Positions 8,826 through 17,455 of a DNA stretch of 37,835 nucleotides are shown piece by piece (the first letter of the stretch is position 1; every line of letters begins with the position of its first letter). This DNA is from an uncultured Lachnospiraceae bacterium (GTDB lineage Bacteria; Bacillota; Clostridia; Lachnospirales; Lachnospiraceae). Where the stretch lies: contig CAJTSH010000030.1 of assembly GCA_910578885.1 (NCBI GenBank), forward strand, positions 1 to 37,835. The letters are read 5' to 3'. Made by a program: the position numbers and the translations under genes. The notes beneath the pieces were generated by a model that did no database searches, was not told the origin of the DNA, and saw only the letters and a list, made by a program, of their open reading frames with translations.

Positions 8826-10097
8826 ATGGCAGAAATGTATGAGAATGAAGAACTGGCAGAACGTGTAATATTGGTAGGAGTCAGCGGGCAGGACGGGGAC
8901 GACGCTTGCGATTCCTTATGTGAGCTCGAAGAGCTTGTAAAGACCGCAGGAGCCGTTACGGTGGGAACTGTGGTTCAGAACCGGCAGATGATACATCCGG
9001 GAACTTATGTGGGAACCGGAAAGGTGGAAGAAATCCGTCAGATGCTATTGGAGAAGGACGCCACCGGAATTGTCTGTGATGATGAGCTGACGCCGTCTCA
9101 GCTTAAGAATCTGGAGGATTTGCTGCATACAAAGATTATGGACAGAACCCTTATCATTCTGGACATATTTGCGGCAAGAGCGTCTACCAGAGAGGGAAAG
9201 ATACAGGTGGAGCTGGCACAGCTAAAATACCGGCTGACGCGATTGACGGGGCTGGGACGCTCTATGTCAAGACTTGGCGGAGGAATCGGGACGAGGGGAC
9301 CTGGAGAGAAGAAGCTGGAGATGGACAGGCGTCTGATTAACAGCCGGATTGCCCAGTTGAACAGGGAATTAAAAGAGGTGAAAAAGCACCGGGAGATAAC
9401 GAGAGGACAGCGGAGCAAAAAAGGTACTCCGGTAGCGGCAATTGTAGGCTATACCAATGCCGGCAAGTCTACGCTGCTGAATCATCTGACCGGTGCGGAT
9501 GTATTGGAAGAGGATAAGCTGTTTGCGACATTGGATCCGACTACAAGGCTGTTAGAGCTGTCAGGGCATCAGCAGATACTTTTGACGGATACGGTTGGAT
9601 TCATCCGAAAGCTGCCGCATCATTTGATTGAGGCATTTCGCAGTACATTAGAAGAAGCAAAATATGCAGATATTATTTTACATGTCGTAGACGCCTCCAA
9701 TCCACAGGCGGACAAGCAGATGCATATTGTTTATGAGACGCTGCGAAATCTGGAAGTGAACGGTAAGACGGTGATTACGCTGTTCAACAAGCAGGACCAC
9801 ATTTTGCAAAGAGAAAGTATCCGGGATGGACGGGCGGATCGGACATTAAAGATTTCCGCAAAGACGGGAGCGGGGCTTTTGGAATTGAAAGAAGCGCTTG
9901 CAGAAACGCTGCGGGAGGGAAAACATTATATCGAGGTGCTGATTCCCTATGCAAAGAGCAGTTGGGTTGTAACCATTCACATGCAGGGAGAACTCGTATC
10001 GGAGGAATATCAGGAGGAAGGAACTCTCATCAAGGCATATGTTCCGTATGAAATCTATGCACGTCTGCAGAAGCTGCCAGATACGGATGATGAATAA
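8826..10097 (+). CDS. hflX: GTPase HflX, ribosome-associated
   Basis: HflX binds 50S or 70S ribosomes and helps split stalled or stressed ribosomes. The 423-aa protein has the N-terminal HflX domain (GTVVQNRQMIHPGTYVGTGK), the glycine-rich linker SRLGGGIGTRGPGEKKLE, and a G domain with G1 GYTNAGKST (K214), G3 DTVGFIRKLP and G4 NKQD. ATG 8826 is chosen because AAAGGA lies 9 nt upstream; the frame is open back to 8757 without a better site. An 84-nt gap separates it from the chemoreceptor gene. It ends just before the inverted repeat that precedes nrdD. Confidence 0.95.
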   Translation: MAEMYENEELAERVILVGVSGQDGDDACDSLCELEELVKTAGAVTVGTVVQNRQMIHPGTYVGTGKVEEIRQMLLEKDATGIVCDDELTPSQLKNLEDLLHTKIMDRTLIILDIFAARASTREGKIQVELAQLKYRLTRLTGLGRSMSRLGGGIGTRGPGEKKLEMDRRLINSRIAQLNRELKEVKKHREITRGQRSKKGTPVAAIVGYTNAGKSTLLNHLTGADVLEEDKLFATLDPTTRLLELSGHQQILLTDTVGFIRKLPHHLIEAFRSTLEEAKYADIILHVVDASNPQADKQMHIVYETLRNLEVNGKTVITLFNKQDHILQRESIRDGRADRTLKISAKTGAGLLELKEALAETLREGKHYIEVLIPYAKSSWVVTIHMQGELVSEEYQEEGTLIKAYVPYEIYARLQKLPDTDDE

Positions 10098-10126
10098 AAT
10101 ATTATAAAATAACGGAGTTTGGTATG

Positions 10127-10181
10127 AAAATACTATATATACGCTGCACAAAATCATTTGGCACTATATATAGTATTTTTT
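10127..10181 (+). terminator. Long AT-rich inverted repeat after hflX (terminator overlapping NrdR boxes)
   Basis: A perfect 15-bp inverted repeat, AAAATACTATATATA (10127-10141) and TATATATAGTATTTT (10165-10179), separated by 23 nt and ending in a run of six T (10176-10181). It could terminate hflX transcription, although the stem is nearly all A-T. The same arms contain the NrdR-like boxes listed separately, so the symmetry may serve protein binding instead. Confidence 0.5.
10130..10176 (+). promoter_or_regulatory. Tandem NrdR-box-like operators upstream of nrdD
   Basis: Two copies of a palindrome with core CTATATATA[C/G] (10133-10142 and 10164-10173). Box 2, with flanks, reads GCACTATATATAGTAT. 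Both resemble the published 16-bp NrdR consensus acaCwAtATaTwGtgt. Their centres are 31 bp apart, three helical turns, the spacing usual for paired NrdR sites. They lie directly upstream of the nrdD promoter. NrdR represses ribonucleotide reductase genes in response to ATP/dATP. The nrdR gene is not in the window. Confidence 0.75.
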
Positions 10182-10182
10182 G

Positions 10183-10211
10183 TTGACGTAAGAGAGGGAG
10201 TCTGCTACAAT
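10183..10211 (+). promoter_or_regulatory. Sigma-A promoter of nrdD
   Basis: TTGACG (10183-10188), exactly 17 nt, TACAAT (10206-10211). It gives a leader of about 105 nt that can form a GTAACAG/CTGTTAC hairpin (10217-10247). The -35 begins 10 bp after the core of the second NrdR-like box. Confidence 0.8.
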
Positions 10212-10323
10212 GGAGCGTAACAGTTCGGCCTTTGGCTTTCCTGTTACAATGGAGTTACACTGTCTCAAGGAGCAAGTACGGCACTTGAATGAAAGCGCAA
10301 ATAAGAAAGAAGGATAACGGGGT

Positions 10324-12687
10324 ATGTTTAAAGTAGAAAAGAGAGATGGGGAAATAGCGGATTTTAATTTAAATAAAATCAAGGATGCAATAGCAAAAGC
10401 ATTTGACGCTACAGGAATGGAATCCAGCGAAGATATTTTAGGTCTTCTGGTACTGCGGGTAACGGCAAATTTTCAGAGTAAGCTGAAAGACGGCAGAATC
10501 CATGTTGAGGATATTCAGGACAGCGTAGAAACCGTGTTGGAGCAGACCGGATATACGGAAGTGGCAAAGGCGTATATTCTCTACCGGAAGCAGCGTGAGA
10601 AGATGCGGAATATGAGATCTACGATTCTTGATTATAAGGACGTTATAAACAGCTATGTGAAGATAGAGGATTGGAGAGTCAAGGAAAATTCTACTGTCAC
10701 CTATTCGGTCGGAGGGCTGATTTTAAGTAATTCCGGCGCCGTAACGGCAAATTATTGGCTGTCGGAAATTTATGACGAGGAAATCGCGGAAGCGCACCGG
10801 AGAGCGGATTTACATATCCATGATTTATCCATGCTGACCGGATATTGTGCAGGCTGGTCATTGAAACAGTTGATACAGGAAGGGCTTGGCGGAATTCCGG
10901 GGAAAATCACGTCAAAGCCTGCAAAGCATTTATCTGTTCTGTGCAACCAGATGGTGAATTTTCTTGGAATCATGCAGAATGAATGGGCGGGGGCTCAGGC
11001 ATTTTCTTCCTTTGACACCTATCTGGCTCCTTTTGTCAAAGCAGATGGGCTTACTTATCCGGAAGTGAAAAAGTGTATTGAATCCTTTGTGTTCGGAGTC
11101 AATATGCCAAGCCGCTGGGGAACGCAGGCGCCGTTTTCCAATATCACGCTGGACTGGACGGTTCCGAACGATTTGGCGGAGCTGCCGGCAATTGTAGGCG
11201 GAAAGGAAATGGATTTTAAATATAAGGACTGCAGGAAAGAAATGGACATGGTCAATCGGGCATTTTTAGAGACGATGATTGAAGGAGACGCCAACGGCAG
11301 AGGATTCCAATATCCGATTCCGACCTATTCCATTACCAGGGATTTTGACTGGTCAGATACGGAGAATAACCGTCTTTTGTTTGAAATGACAGCGAAATAT
11401 GGGACGCCATATTTTTCAAATTATATCAACAGTGATATGGAGCCGAGCGACGTCCGCTCTATGTGCTGCAGACTGCGTCTGGATTTGCGGGAGCTGCGCA
11501 AAAAGTTCGGCGGATATTTTGGTTCTGGAGAGAGCACCGGTTCCGTGGGAGTCGTGACTATTAACATGCCAAGGATTGCTTATCAGGCAACTGATAAAAC
11601 GGATTTTTACCGCAGGCTGGATCGGCTGATGGATATTGCGGCGCGTTCCTTGAAAATCAAACGCGGCGTCATTACGAAGCTGTTGGACGAAGGCTTATAT
11701 CCATATACAAGGCGTTATCTGGGCACGTTTGGCAATCATTTTTCGACCATCGGACTGATTGGAATGAATGAAGTGGGATTGAATGCAAACTGGCTTGGAA
11801 AGGATTTAAGCCATGAAAGTACACAGAGATTTACGAAAGAGGTATTGAATTACATGTGTGGCCGCCTTGCGGATTATCAGGAGCAGTATGGGGATTTATA
11901 TAATCTGGAGGCGACTCCGGCAGAGTCTACGACGTATCGTCTGGCAAAGCATGACAGAGAGGAATTTCCTGAAATTATCTGTGCGGGAAAAGAGGGAGAT
12001 ACGCCTTATTATACCAACAGTTCACATCTTCCGGTAAATTATACGGCAGATATTTTTGACGCCTTGGATATTCAGGACGAGCTTCAGACCTTGTATACGT
12101 CAGGAACGGTATTCCACGCATTTTTGGGTGAGAAGCTTCCGGACTGGAAGGCGGCGGCAAGTCTTGTGCGTAAAATTGCGGAGAATTACAAGCTGCCTTA
12201 CTATACCTTGTCTCCTACGTATTCAATTTGCAAGGAACATGGATATCTGGAAGGAGAGCATTTTGAGTGTCCGGTCTGCGGAAAAAAAGCGGAAGTATAC
12301 AGCAGGATCACCGGTTATTACCGTCCGGTACAGAATTGGAATGACGGCAAGATGCAGGAGTATAAGAACCGGAAAATGTATGATGCGGAAAATTCCTGTC
12401 TGAAAAAGGCTGCAGCGAATTTGGTTACAAAAGAGGAAGTGAAAACAGAACCGCAGAAAGGAATTAAGTATCTCTTTACGACAAAGACCTGCCCGAACTG
12501 TGCGATGGCAAAGACCGCGCTGCAGGAGGCAAAAGAGGATTACGTGTTGATTGATGCGGAGGAGGATATGGAGCTGGCACAGAAGTATGGCGTTATGCAG
12601 GCGCCTACCCTTGTGGTAGTGGCTGGGGATAAGACGAGGAAATATGTCAATGCCTCGAACATACAAAAATATATAAAAGAACGGTAA
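10324..12687 (+). CDS. nrdD: Anaerobic (class III) ribonucleotide reductase with fused glutaredoxin-like domain
   Basis: Reduces ribonucleotides to deoxyribonucleotides without oxygen using a glycyl radical. The 787-aa protein has an N-terminal ATP-cone (about 1-95; VEKRDGEIADFNLNKIKDAI) for allosteric control, the ten-stranded barrel with active-site cysteines in LCNQMVNFLG and MCCRLRL (C381/C382), a zinc site (SICKEHGY ... CPVCG) and the glycyl radical site RITGYY with G664. Residues about 705-787 add a thioredoxin-fold redoxin with CPNC (C723, C726) and a MQAPTLVV cis-proline loop. Typical NrdD ends soon after the glycyl loop, so this suggests use of a redoxin reductant rather than formate. 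The activase gene nrdG is not adjacent. The ATG has AGAAGGATAACGGG upstream. Confidence 0.96.
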   Translation: MFKVEKRDGEIADFNLNKIKDAIAKAFDATGMESSEDILGLLVLRVTANFQSKLKDGRIHVEDIQDSVETVLEQTGYTEVAKAYILYRKQREKMRNMRSTILDYKDVINSYVKIEDWRVKENSTVTYSVGGLILSNSGAVTANYWLSEIYDEEIAEAHRRADLHIHDLSMLTGYCAGWSLKQLIQEGLGGIPGKITSKPAKHLSVLCNQMVNFLGIMQNEWAGAQAFSSFDTYLAPFVKADGLTYPEVKKCIESFVFGVNMPSRWGTQAPFSNITLDWTVPNDLAELPAIVGGKEMDFKYKDCRKEMDMVNRAFLETMIEGDANGRGFQYPIPTYSITRDFDWSDTENNRLLFEMTAKYGTPYFSNYINSDMEPSDVRSMCCRLRLDLRELRKKFGGYFGSGESTGSVGVVTINMPRIAYQATDKTDFYRRLDRLMDIAARSLKIKRGVITKLLDEGLYPYTRRYLGTFGNHFSTIGLIGMNEVGLNANWLGKDLSHESTQRFTKEVLNYMCGRLADYQEQYGDLYNLEATPAESTTYRLAKHDREEFPEIICAGKEGDTPYYTNSSHLPVNYTADIFDALDIQDELQTLYTSGTVFHAFLGEKLPDWKAAASLVRKIAENYKLPYYTLSPTYSICKEHGYLEGEHFECPVCGKKAEVYSRITGYYRPVQNWNDGKMQEYKNRKMYDAENSCLKKAAANLVTKEEVKTEPQKGIKYLFTTKTCPNCAMAKTALQEAKEDYVLIDAEEDMELAQKYGVMQAPTLVVVAGDKTRKYVNASNIQKYIKER

Positions 12688-12697
12688 GAGATAAGAG

Positions 12698-12733
12698 CCC
12701 GGAAGCAGTGTGATGCGTCCGGGTTTTGTTTTT
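12698..12733 (+). terminator. Rho-independent terminator of nrdD
   Basis: CCCGGA (12698-12703), 14-nt loop, TCCGGG (12718-12723), then TTTTGTTTTT. It starts 11 nt after the nrdD stop. Confidence 0.85.
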
Positions 12734-12741
12734 GATGCACA

Positions 12742-12815
12742 GGGGCGCATAAAGGAAATAAGCAGATAACCTGCATGCGCCCCGCACAGCGGGCAGGGGG
12801 AAAATCTTCCCTGCC
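12742..12815 (+). other. Two GC-rich hairpins between nrdD and the pyr promoter
   Basis: Hairpin A pairs GGGGCGCAT (12742-12750) with ATGCGCCCC (12775-12783), with an inner GCAG/CTGC helix. Hairpin B pairs GGCAGGG (12792-12798) with CCCTGCC (12809-12815). Neither is followed at once by a T run, and both lie upstream of the pyrC promoter, so they are not a pyr attenuator on that transcript. I do not recognise a known riboswitch or PyrR-binding loop. They may be a small structured RNA, a repeat or backup termination structures. Confidence 0.45.
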
Positions 12816-12840
12816 TCATTAAAAAATTCTGTTTCTGCGG

Positions 12841-12869
12841 TTGAACCGATTCCTTGTGTATGATAAAAT
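12841..12869 (+). promoter_or_regulatory. Sigma-A promoter of the pyrCFKD operon
   Basis: TTGAAC (12841-12846), 17 nt, TAAAAT (12864-12869) with TG one base before the -10. The leader is only about 55 nt, too short for a PyrR attenuator of the Bacillus type. Confidence 0.7.
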
Positions 12870-12929
12870 TAGAATATATGAATGAACAGGAAACAAAGAT
12901 AAATATAGAGGAGAACGAGGGAACAGACC

Positions 12930-14282
12930 ATGACAATCTTGATTAAAAACGGCCGTGTGATAGATCCGGCAACAGGAACTGACGAGGAACTTGATATTTT
13001 GATTCAGGACGGAATCATTGTAAAGCGCGAGAAGGGCTGCAAGGAAAAGGCAGATGAGAAGATTGATGCAAAGGGATGTTATGTCATGCCCGGTTTTATT
13101 GATATGCATGTACACTTGAGAGACCCCGGATTTACCGATAAGGAAACAGTTGAGACCGGAGCGCAGGCGGCGGCAAGAGGCGGTTATACGACTATCTTTG
13201 CTATGCCGAATACGCGGCCGGTGGTAGATAATGCGGATGTAGTCAACTATGTGCATCAGAAAGCAAAAAATCTGGCGCTGGTACACGTTTATCAGGTGGG
13301 GGCAATTACAAAGGGACAGGAAGGAGAAGTTCTGTCTGATATCGGAGGAATGGCAGACGCCGGAATCCCGGCAATCAGTGAAGACGGCAAGTCGGTCATG
13401 AATGCGAAGCTGGCGAGGAATGCTATGCGGGAAGCGAAGAGATATGGGATACCGGTGCTTGCTCACTGTGAGGATATTAATCTGGCGGACGGCGGCGTGG
13501 TAAATGCGGATGAGGTTACTGCGAAGATGGGCTTGAGAGGAATCACGAATTCTGTAGAGGATATCATTGTAGCAAGAGACATTATGCTGGCAAAGGATAC
13601 GGGAGCGCATCTGCATTTGTGTCATTGTTCGACCAAGAACAGCGTTGGAATGGTAAGGGATGCCAAAAAGAATCGGATTTCTGTTTCGGCGGAAGTATGC
13701 CCGCATCATTTTACCTTGGCTTCATCAGATATTGAACAGGGAAACACCAATTATAAGATGAATCCGCCGCTTCGTACCGCAGAGGATGTAGAGGCGCTGC
13801 GGCAGGGATTGAAAGAGGGCGTGATGGATGTTATTTCCACTGACCATGCACCGCATACTGCCGAAGACAAGAATGCATCCATGCAGCGGGCGCCGTTTGG
13901 AATCGTAGGATTAGAGACGGCGGCAGCGCTGACACATACGGAACTGGTATTGGGCGGTTATCTCACGCCGATGCAGATGGCAGAGAAGATGAGCTACAAT
14001 CCGGCGAGGATTATGGGACTGAAATCCGGCAGTCTGGAAGAAGGAAGAGAAGCAGACATTGTGATATTCGATCCAAAGACAAGCTATACGATAGACAGCG
14101 GCAAGTTCTGGTCGAAGTCTAAGAATACGCCGTTTCATGGAAGAGAGGTGACGGGAGAAGTGAAGATGACTCTCGTGGGCGGTGAAATCGTTTATGATGT
14201 GAAGAATCAGACGCCGAAGAAGAGGGCGCAGAAGGTATCAAATAAGGCGGATGTGCTGATAACGGGGAAATCGCTGAGATAG
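12930..14282 (+). CDS. pyrC: Dihydroorotase
   Basis: Interconverts N-carbamoyl-L-aspartate and dihydroorotate, the third step of de novo pyrimidine synthesis. The 450-aa amidohydrolase shows the metal-binding HxH in GFIDMHVHLRDPG (H60, H62), HCED, HLCHCSTKNS and the catalytic STDHAPH. It belongs to the longer class I form found in Gram-positives, with a 20-residue basic C-terminal tail (KNQTPKKRAQK) beyond the usual end. It is first in the run pyrC-F-K-D. pyrB, carAB and pyrR are not in the window. The ATG follows GAGGAGAACGAGGG. Confidence 0.97.
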   Translation: MTILIKNGRVIDPATGTDEELDILIQDGIIVKREKGCKEKADEKIDAKGCYVMPGFIDMHVHLRDPGFTDKETVETGAQAAARGGYTTIFAMPNTRPVVDNADVVNYVHQKAKNLALVHVYQVGAITKGQEGEVLSDIGGMADAGIPAISEDGKSVMNAKLARNAMREAKRYGIPVLAHCEDINLADGGVVNADEVTAKMGLRGITNSVEDIIVARDIMLAKDTGAHLHLCHCSTKNSVGMVRDAKKNRISVSAEVCPHHFTLASSDIEQGNTNYKMNPPLRTAEDVEALRQGLKEGVMDVISTDHAPHTAEDKNASMQRAPFGIVGLETAAALTHTELVLGGYLTPMQMAEKMSYNPARIMGLKSGSLEEGREADIVIFDPKTSYTIDSGKFWSKSKNTPFHGREVTGEVKMTLVGGEIVYDVKNQTPKKRAQKVSNKADVLITGKSLR

Positions 14283-14326
14283 GGGCGTCAATGGACTTGT
14301 GAAAAGCACGTCGGAAAGAGGAAATC

Positions 14327-15256
14327 ATGATTAACAAATTAGTTGCAAAGATTAAAATAACAAAAGCTCCAATCGTCGTGGGTTTAGACCCGATGTTATC
14401 CTATGTACCGGAGCACATTCAGAAAAAGGCGTTTGCGGAATATGGAGAGACCTTAGAGGGCGCCGCAGAGGCAATCTGGCAGTATAATAAAGAGATTATC
14501 GACCATATCTGGGATTTGATTCCGGCAGTGAAGCCGCAGATTGCAATGTACGAGCAGTTTGGAATTGAAGGATTGAAGGCGTTTCAAAAGACGGTAGACT
14601 ATTGTCATGAAAAGGATTTAGTAGTAATCGGCGATGTGAAGCGCGGAGATATTGGTTCCACTTCTGCAGCTTACGCAGTAGGACATCTTGGCAGGGTTCA
14701 GATTGGAAGTAAATCTTATACCGGATTTAACGAGGATTTCGCAACTGTGAATCCGTATCTTGGATCTGATGGAATCAAGCCGTTTATTGATGTGTGTAAG
14801 GAAGAAAAGAAAGGTCTGTTTATTTTAGTGAAGACCAGTAACCCGTCAAGCGGAGAATTTCAGGACCGTCTGATCGACGGCAGACCGCTGTATGAATATG
14901 TGGGCGAGCAAGTGGCCGAATGGGGAAGCGGGCATATGGGGGATTCCTATAGCTACATTGGAGCCGTTGTGGGAGCTACCTATCCGGAAGAGGGTAAGAT
15001 TCTCCGAAAGGTAATGCCAAAGAGCTTTATTCTAGTGCCGGGGTATGGCGCTCAGGGCGGAAAAGGGGCGGATCTGGTACACTATTTCAATGAAGACGGG
15101 CTTGGAGCAATCGTGAATTCATCCAGAGGAATTATTGCGGCATATAAGCAGGAGCAGTATGCAGGATTTGGCGGGGAGCATTTTGCAGAGGCGTCCAGAC
15201 AGGCGGTGGAAGACATGATTGCAGACATAGACGGCGCCTTACAGGCGGCGAAATAA
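14327..15256 (+). CDS. pyrF: Orotidine 5'-phosphate decarboxylase, long (type 2) form
   Basis: Decarboxylates OMP to UMP, the last step of the pathway. The 309-aa chain is the larger PyrF subfamily common in clostridia and actinobacteria (short forms have about 230-240 aa). The active-site loop is GDVKRGDIGSTS, with catalytic lysine K105; VPGYGAQGG and NSSRGI form the phosphate-binding end. It lies 44 nt after pyrC with its own GGAAAGAGG site and is likely co-transcribed. Confidence 0.97.
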   Translation: MINKLVAKIKITKAPIVVGLDPMLSYVPEHIQKKAFAEYGETLEGAAEAIWQYNKEIIDHIWDLIPAVKPQIAMYEQFGIEGLKAFQKTVDYCHEKDLVVIGDVKRGDIGSTSAAYAVGHLGRVQIGSKSYTGFNEDFATVNPYLGSDGIKPFIDVCKEEKKGLFILVKTSNPSSGEFQDRLIDGRPLYEYVGEQVAEWGSGHMGDSYSYIGAVVGATYPEEGKILRKVMPKSFILVPGYGAQGGKGADLVHYFNEDGLGAIVNSSRGIIAAYKQEQYAGFGGEHFAEASRQAVEDMIADIDGALQAAK

Positions 15257-15296
15257 CATAGGATAATGCCGTTATTTGGCGGTATGGAGGATAACA

Positions 15297-16067
15297 ATGG
15301 CAGAGAAGTTTAAAGAGCTGGCGATTATTATACGGCAGGAAGAAATTGCGGATAATATTTACAGTATGTGGCTGCGTACGGAGCAGATTGCGCAGTATGC
15401 CAAGGCAGGACAGTTTGTTTCCCTATATTGTAATGACGGAAGCAGGCTGATGCCAAGACCGATTAGTATCTGTGAAATTGATAAAGGAGACGGGGCGATC
15501 CGTATTGTATACCGGGTGGCGGGAGAGGGAACCAAAGAATTTTCCGTTCTTCACACCGGAGAGCAGTTGGAAGTGGTCGGACCTCTAGGAAATGGCTTCC
15601 CCCAAAAGAGCCGGAGAGCATTTTTGATTGGCGGCGGTATTGGAATTCCGCCAATGCTGGAACTTGCGAAAGAATTAAACTGTGAGAAGAAGATTGTCCT
15701 TGGCTTTAAAGACGAGTTATTTTTGGTAGAGGAATTTAAAAGACATGGAGAAGTTTATATAGCAACAGAAGACGGGAGTGTTGGAACGGAAGGTAATGTG
15801 CTGGATGCAATCCGGGTGAATGGCCTGACGGCAGATATTATCTATGCCTGCGGTCCGACGCCGATGCTGCGTGCACTCAAGGACTATGCAATTGAGAAGG
15901 AGCTTGAGTGCTGGATATCAATGGAGGAGCGCATGGCATGCGGAATTGGGGCGTGTCTTGCCTGTGTCTGTAAATCTACAAATAAAGACAGCCATACGAA
16001 TGTGAAAAACAAGAGGATTTGTAAGGAAGGACCGGTTTTCCGCGCGCGGGAGGTGGAATTTGAATGA
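15297..16067 (+). CDS. pyrK: Dihydroorotate dehydrogenase B, electron transfer subunit
   Basis: Carries electrons from the PyrDB flavin to NAD+ through FAD and a [2Fe-2S] cluster. The 256-aa protein has the FAD-binding RPISICEI motif, a GPLGNGF turn, the nucleotide-binding LIGGGIGIPPMLELA and the cluster cysteines C215, C220, C223 (ACGIGACLAC) with the fourth near C242. ATG 15297 is chosen because GGAGG lies 7-8 nt upstream; the TTG seven codons earlier lacks a site. Its stop overlaps the pyrD ATG, matching the PyrK2-PyrD2 complex. Confidence 0.97.
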   Translation: MAEKFKELAIIIRQEEIADNIYSMWLRTEQIAQYAKAGQFVSLYCNDGSRLMPRPISICEIDKGDGAIRIVYRVAGEGTKEFSVLHTGEQLEVVGPLGNGFPQKSRRAFLIGGGIGIPPMLELAKELNCEKKIVLGFKDELFLVEEFKRHGEVYIATEDGSVGTEGNVLDAIRVNGLTADIIYACGPTPMLRALKDYAIEKELECWISMEERMACGIGACLACVCKSTNKDSHTNVKNKRICKEGPVFRAREVEFE

Positions 16068-16966
16068 ATACGAAGGTTATAATCGCAGGAGTTACATTTA
16101 ATAACCCAATCATGACGGCTTCCGGAACTTTTGGTTCAGGTGCGGAATACAGTGATTTTGTGAATTTGAACCGTCTGGGTGCAGTTGTGACAAAAGGAGT
16201 GGCAAATGTCCCTTGGGAAGGCAATCCGACGCCGAGAGTTGCAGAGGTTTACGGCGGAATGTTGAATGCAGTAGGACTTCAGAATCCGGGAATTGATTTA
16301 TTTATTGAAAGAGATATCCCGTTTTTGAAGCATTACGATACAAAGCTGATTGTAAATGTCTGTGGAAAAACCGCGGAGGATTACTGCGAGGTGGTAGAGC
16401 GTCTTGCCGACCAGCCGGTAGATATGTTGGAAATCAATATTTCCTGTCCGAATGTCAAGGAAGGCGGTATCGCTTTCGGTCAAGACCCGAAGGCGGTAGA
16501 AGCAATTACAAGAGAAGTGAAAAAACATGCAAGGCAGCCGGTTATCATGAAGCTGAGCCCGAACGTAACGGATATTACCGAGATGGCAAGGGCGGCAGAG
16601 GCGGGAGGCGCGGATGCGCTTTCATTGATCAATACTTTGACCGGTATGAAGATTGACGTACATAGACGTAAGTTCCTGCTTGCAAATAAGACCGGAGGAC
16701 TGTCCGGTCCTGCCATCCATCCGATAGCGGTGCGCATGGTATATCAGGTGGCGCAGGTTACCGAACTTCCGATTATCGGTATGGGCGGCGTGATGAATGC
16801 GGAAGATGCAATTGAATTGATGCTGGCGGGAGCAACGGCTGTTTCTGTTGGAACGGCTAATTTTACCAACCCGGCTGTTACCGCGGAAATTGTGGACGGT
16901 ATTGAGGAATATATGGCCGAGCAGGGATTGTGGGATATCAATGAGATAATTGGGGCGGTAGAGTAG
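16064..16966 (+). CDS. pyrD: Dihydroorotate dehydrogenase, NAD-linked type 1B catalytic subunit
   Basis: Oxidises dihydroorotate to orotate in the cytosol with FMN. The 300-aa barrel has ASGTFGSG at the N-terminus, NISCPNVKEGG with catalytic Cys C128, MKLSPNVTDI, LINTLTGM and the FMN phosphate loop GMGGV ... AGATAVSVGT. The 4-nt overlap with pyrK marks it as the 1B type, which needs PyrK and reduces NAD+, as expected in an anaerobe. It is the last gene before a terminator. Confidence 0.97.
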   Translation: MNTKVIIAGVTFNNPIMTASGTFGSGAEYSDFVNLNRLGAVVTKGVANVPWEGNPTPRVAEVYGGMLNAVGLQNPGIDLFIERDIPFLKHYDTKLIVNVCGKTAEDYCEVVERLADQPVDMLEINISCPNVKEGGIAFGQDPKAVEAITREVKKHARQPVIMKLSPNVTDITEMARAAEAGGADALSLINTLTGMKIDVHRRKFLLANKTGGLSGPAIHPIAVRMVYQVAQVTELPIIGMGGVMNAEDAIELMLAGATAVSVGTANFTNPAVTAEIVDGIEEYMAEQGLWDINEIIGAVE

Positions 16967-17006
16967 ACTGAGTGAATTTGGAGATATATAGCTTATGGAA
17001 AATGCT

Positions 17007-17053
17007 AAAAAGTGTAAAGTACTTTGATTATTCAATGGATTTTACACTTTTTT
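17007..17053 (+). terminator. Strong terminator after pyrD
   Basis: Perfect 12-bp stem: AAAAAGTGTAAA (17007-17018) with TTTACACTTTTT (17041-17052), 22-nt loop, T run to 17053. It separates pyrE from the rest of the pyr genes and probably works in both directions. Confidence 0.85.
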
Positions 17054-17098
17054 GTGTGATATGAGCGGAATTGTTGTAATTATGATTGCATGAGTTTG

Positions 17099-17299
17099 TC
17101 AATCCCTCTCCACACAAAGAATATCTTCCACACCACAGTCCAAATAAATACAAATTTTTTCCAGTGTGTCAAAGCCGATTCTTGTAGTTCTGTTATGATT
17201 TAAATTCCGGAGCGTAGATACAGAGATTCCGGTATCTTTGGCCAACTGATTTTGTGATATGCCTTTATTGTCTAAGATTTCGTTAAGCGTGATCTTCAT
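17099..17299 (-). CDS. Small XRE-family (Cro/CI) DNA-binding regulator
   Basis: A 66-aa protein that is almost entirely a helix-turn-helix: QNQLAKDTGISVSTLRNLN supplies the two helices, followed by FDTLEKICIYLDCGVEDIL typical of Cro-like single-domain repressors. It is divergent from the 17456 gene, whose promoter lies within about 100 nt of its start, so control of that gene is a reasonable guess. An ATG with GAGGTG upstream on the minus strand supports the start. Confidence 0.88.
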   Translation of the reverse strand: MKITLNEILDNKGISQNQLAKDTGISVSTLRNLNHNRTTRIGFDTLEKICIYLDCGVEDILCVERD

Positions 17300-17375
17300 A
17301 CATGCACCTCATTTCTATGTGGGATAGTGTATGTAGAATCAGGGAAAATATACATTGCAGTTATAGTTGTAAATA

Positions 17376-17404
17376 TTGATTTATTCAACATGAAATGATA
17401 GAAT
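17376..17404 (+). promoter_or_regulatory. Putative promoter of the 17456 gene (and possibly pyrE)
   Basis: TTGATT (17376-17381), 17 nt, TAGAAT (17399-17404) with TG one base before it. No terminator separates it from pyrE, so it may drive both genes. Confidence 0.6.
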
Positions 17405-17455
17405 CATATAAACGATATACTTATTCAATAGTAAATCCAGAAGGGGAATATAAAT

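Noticed and set aside
10210..10317. A 35-codon frame in the nrdD leader
   Set aside because: Its first ATG overlaps the -10 box, so it is not in the transcript, and the second ATG has no ribosome site.
12870..12929. PyrR attenuator before pyrC
   Set aside because: The leader from the promoter is only about 55 nt and has no binding-loop motif or terminator.
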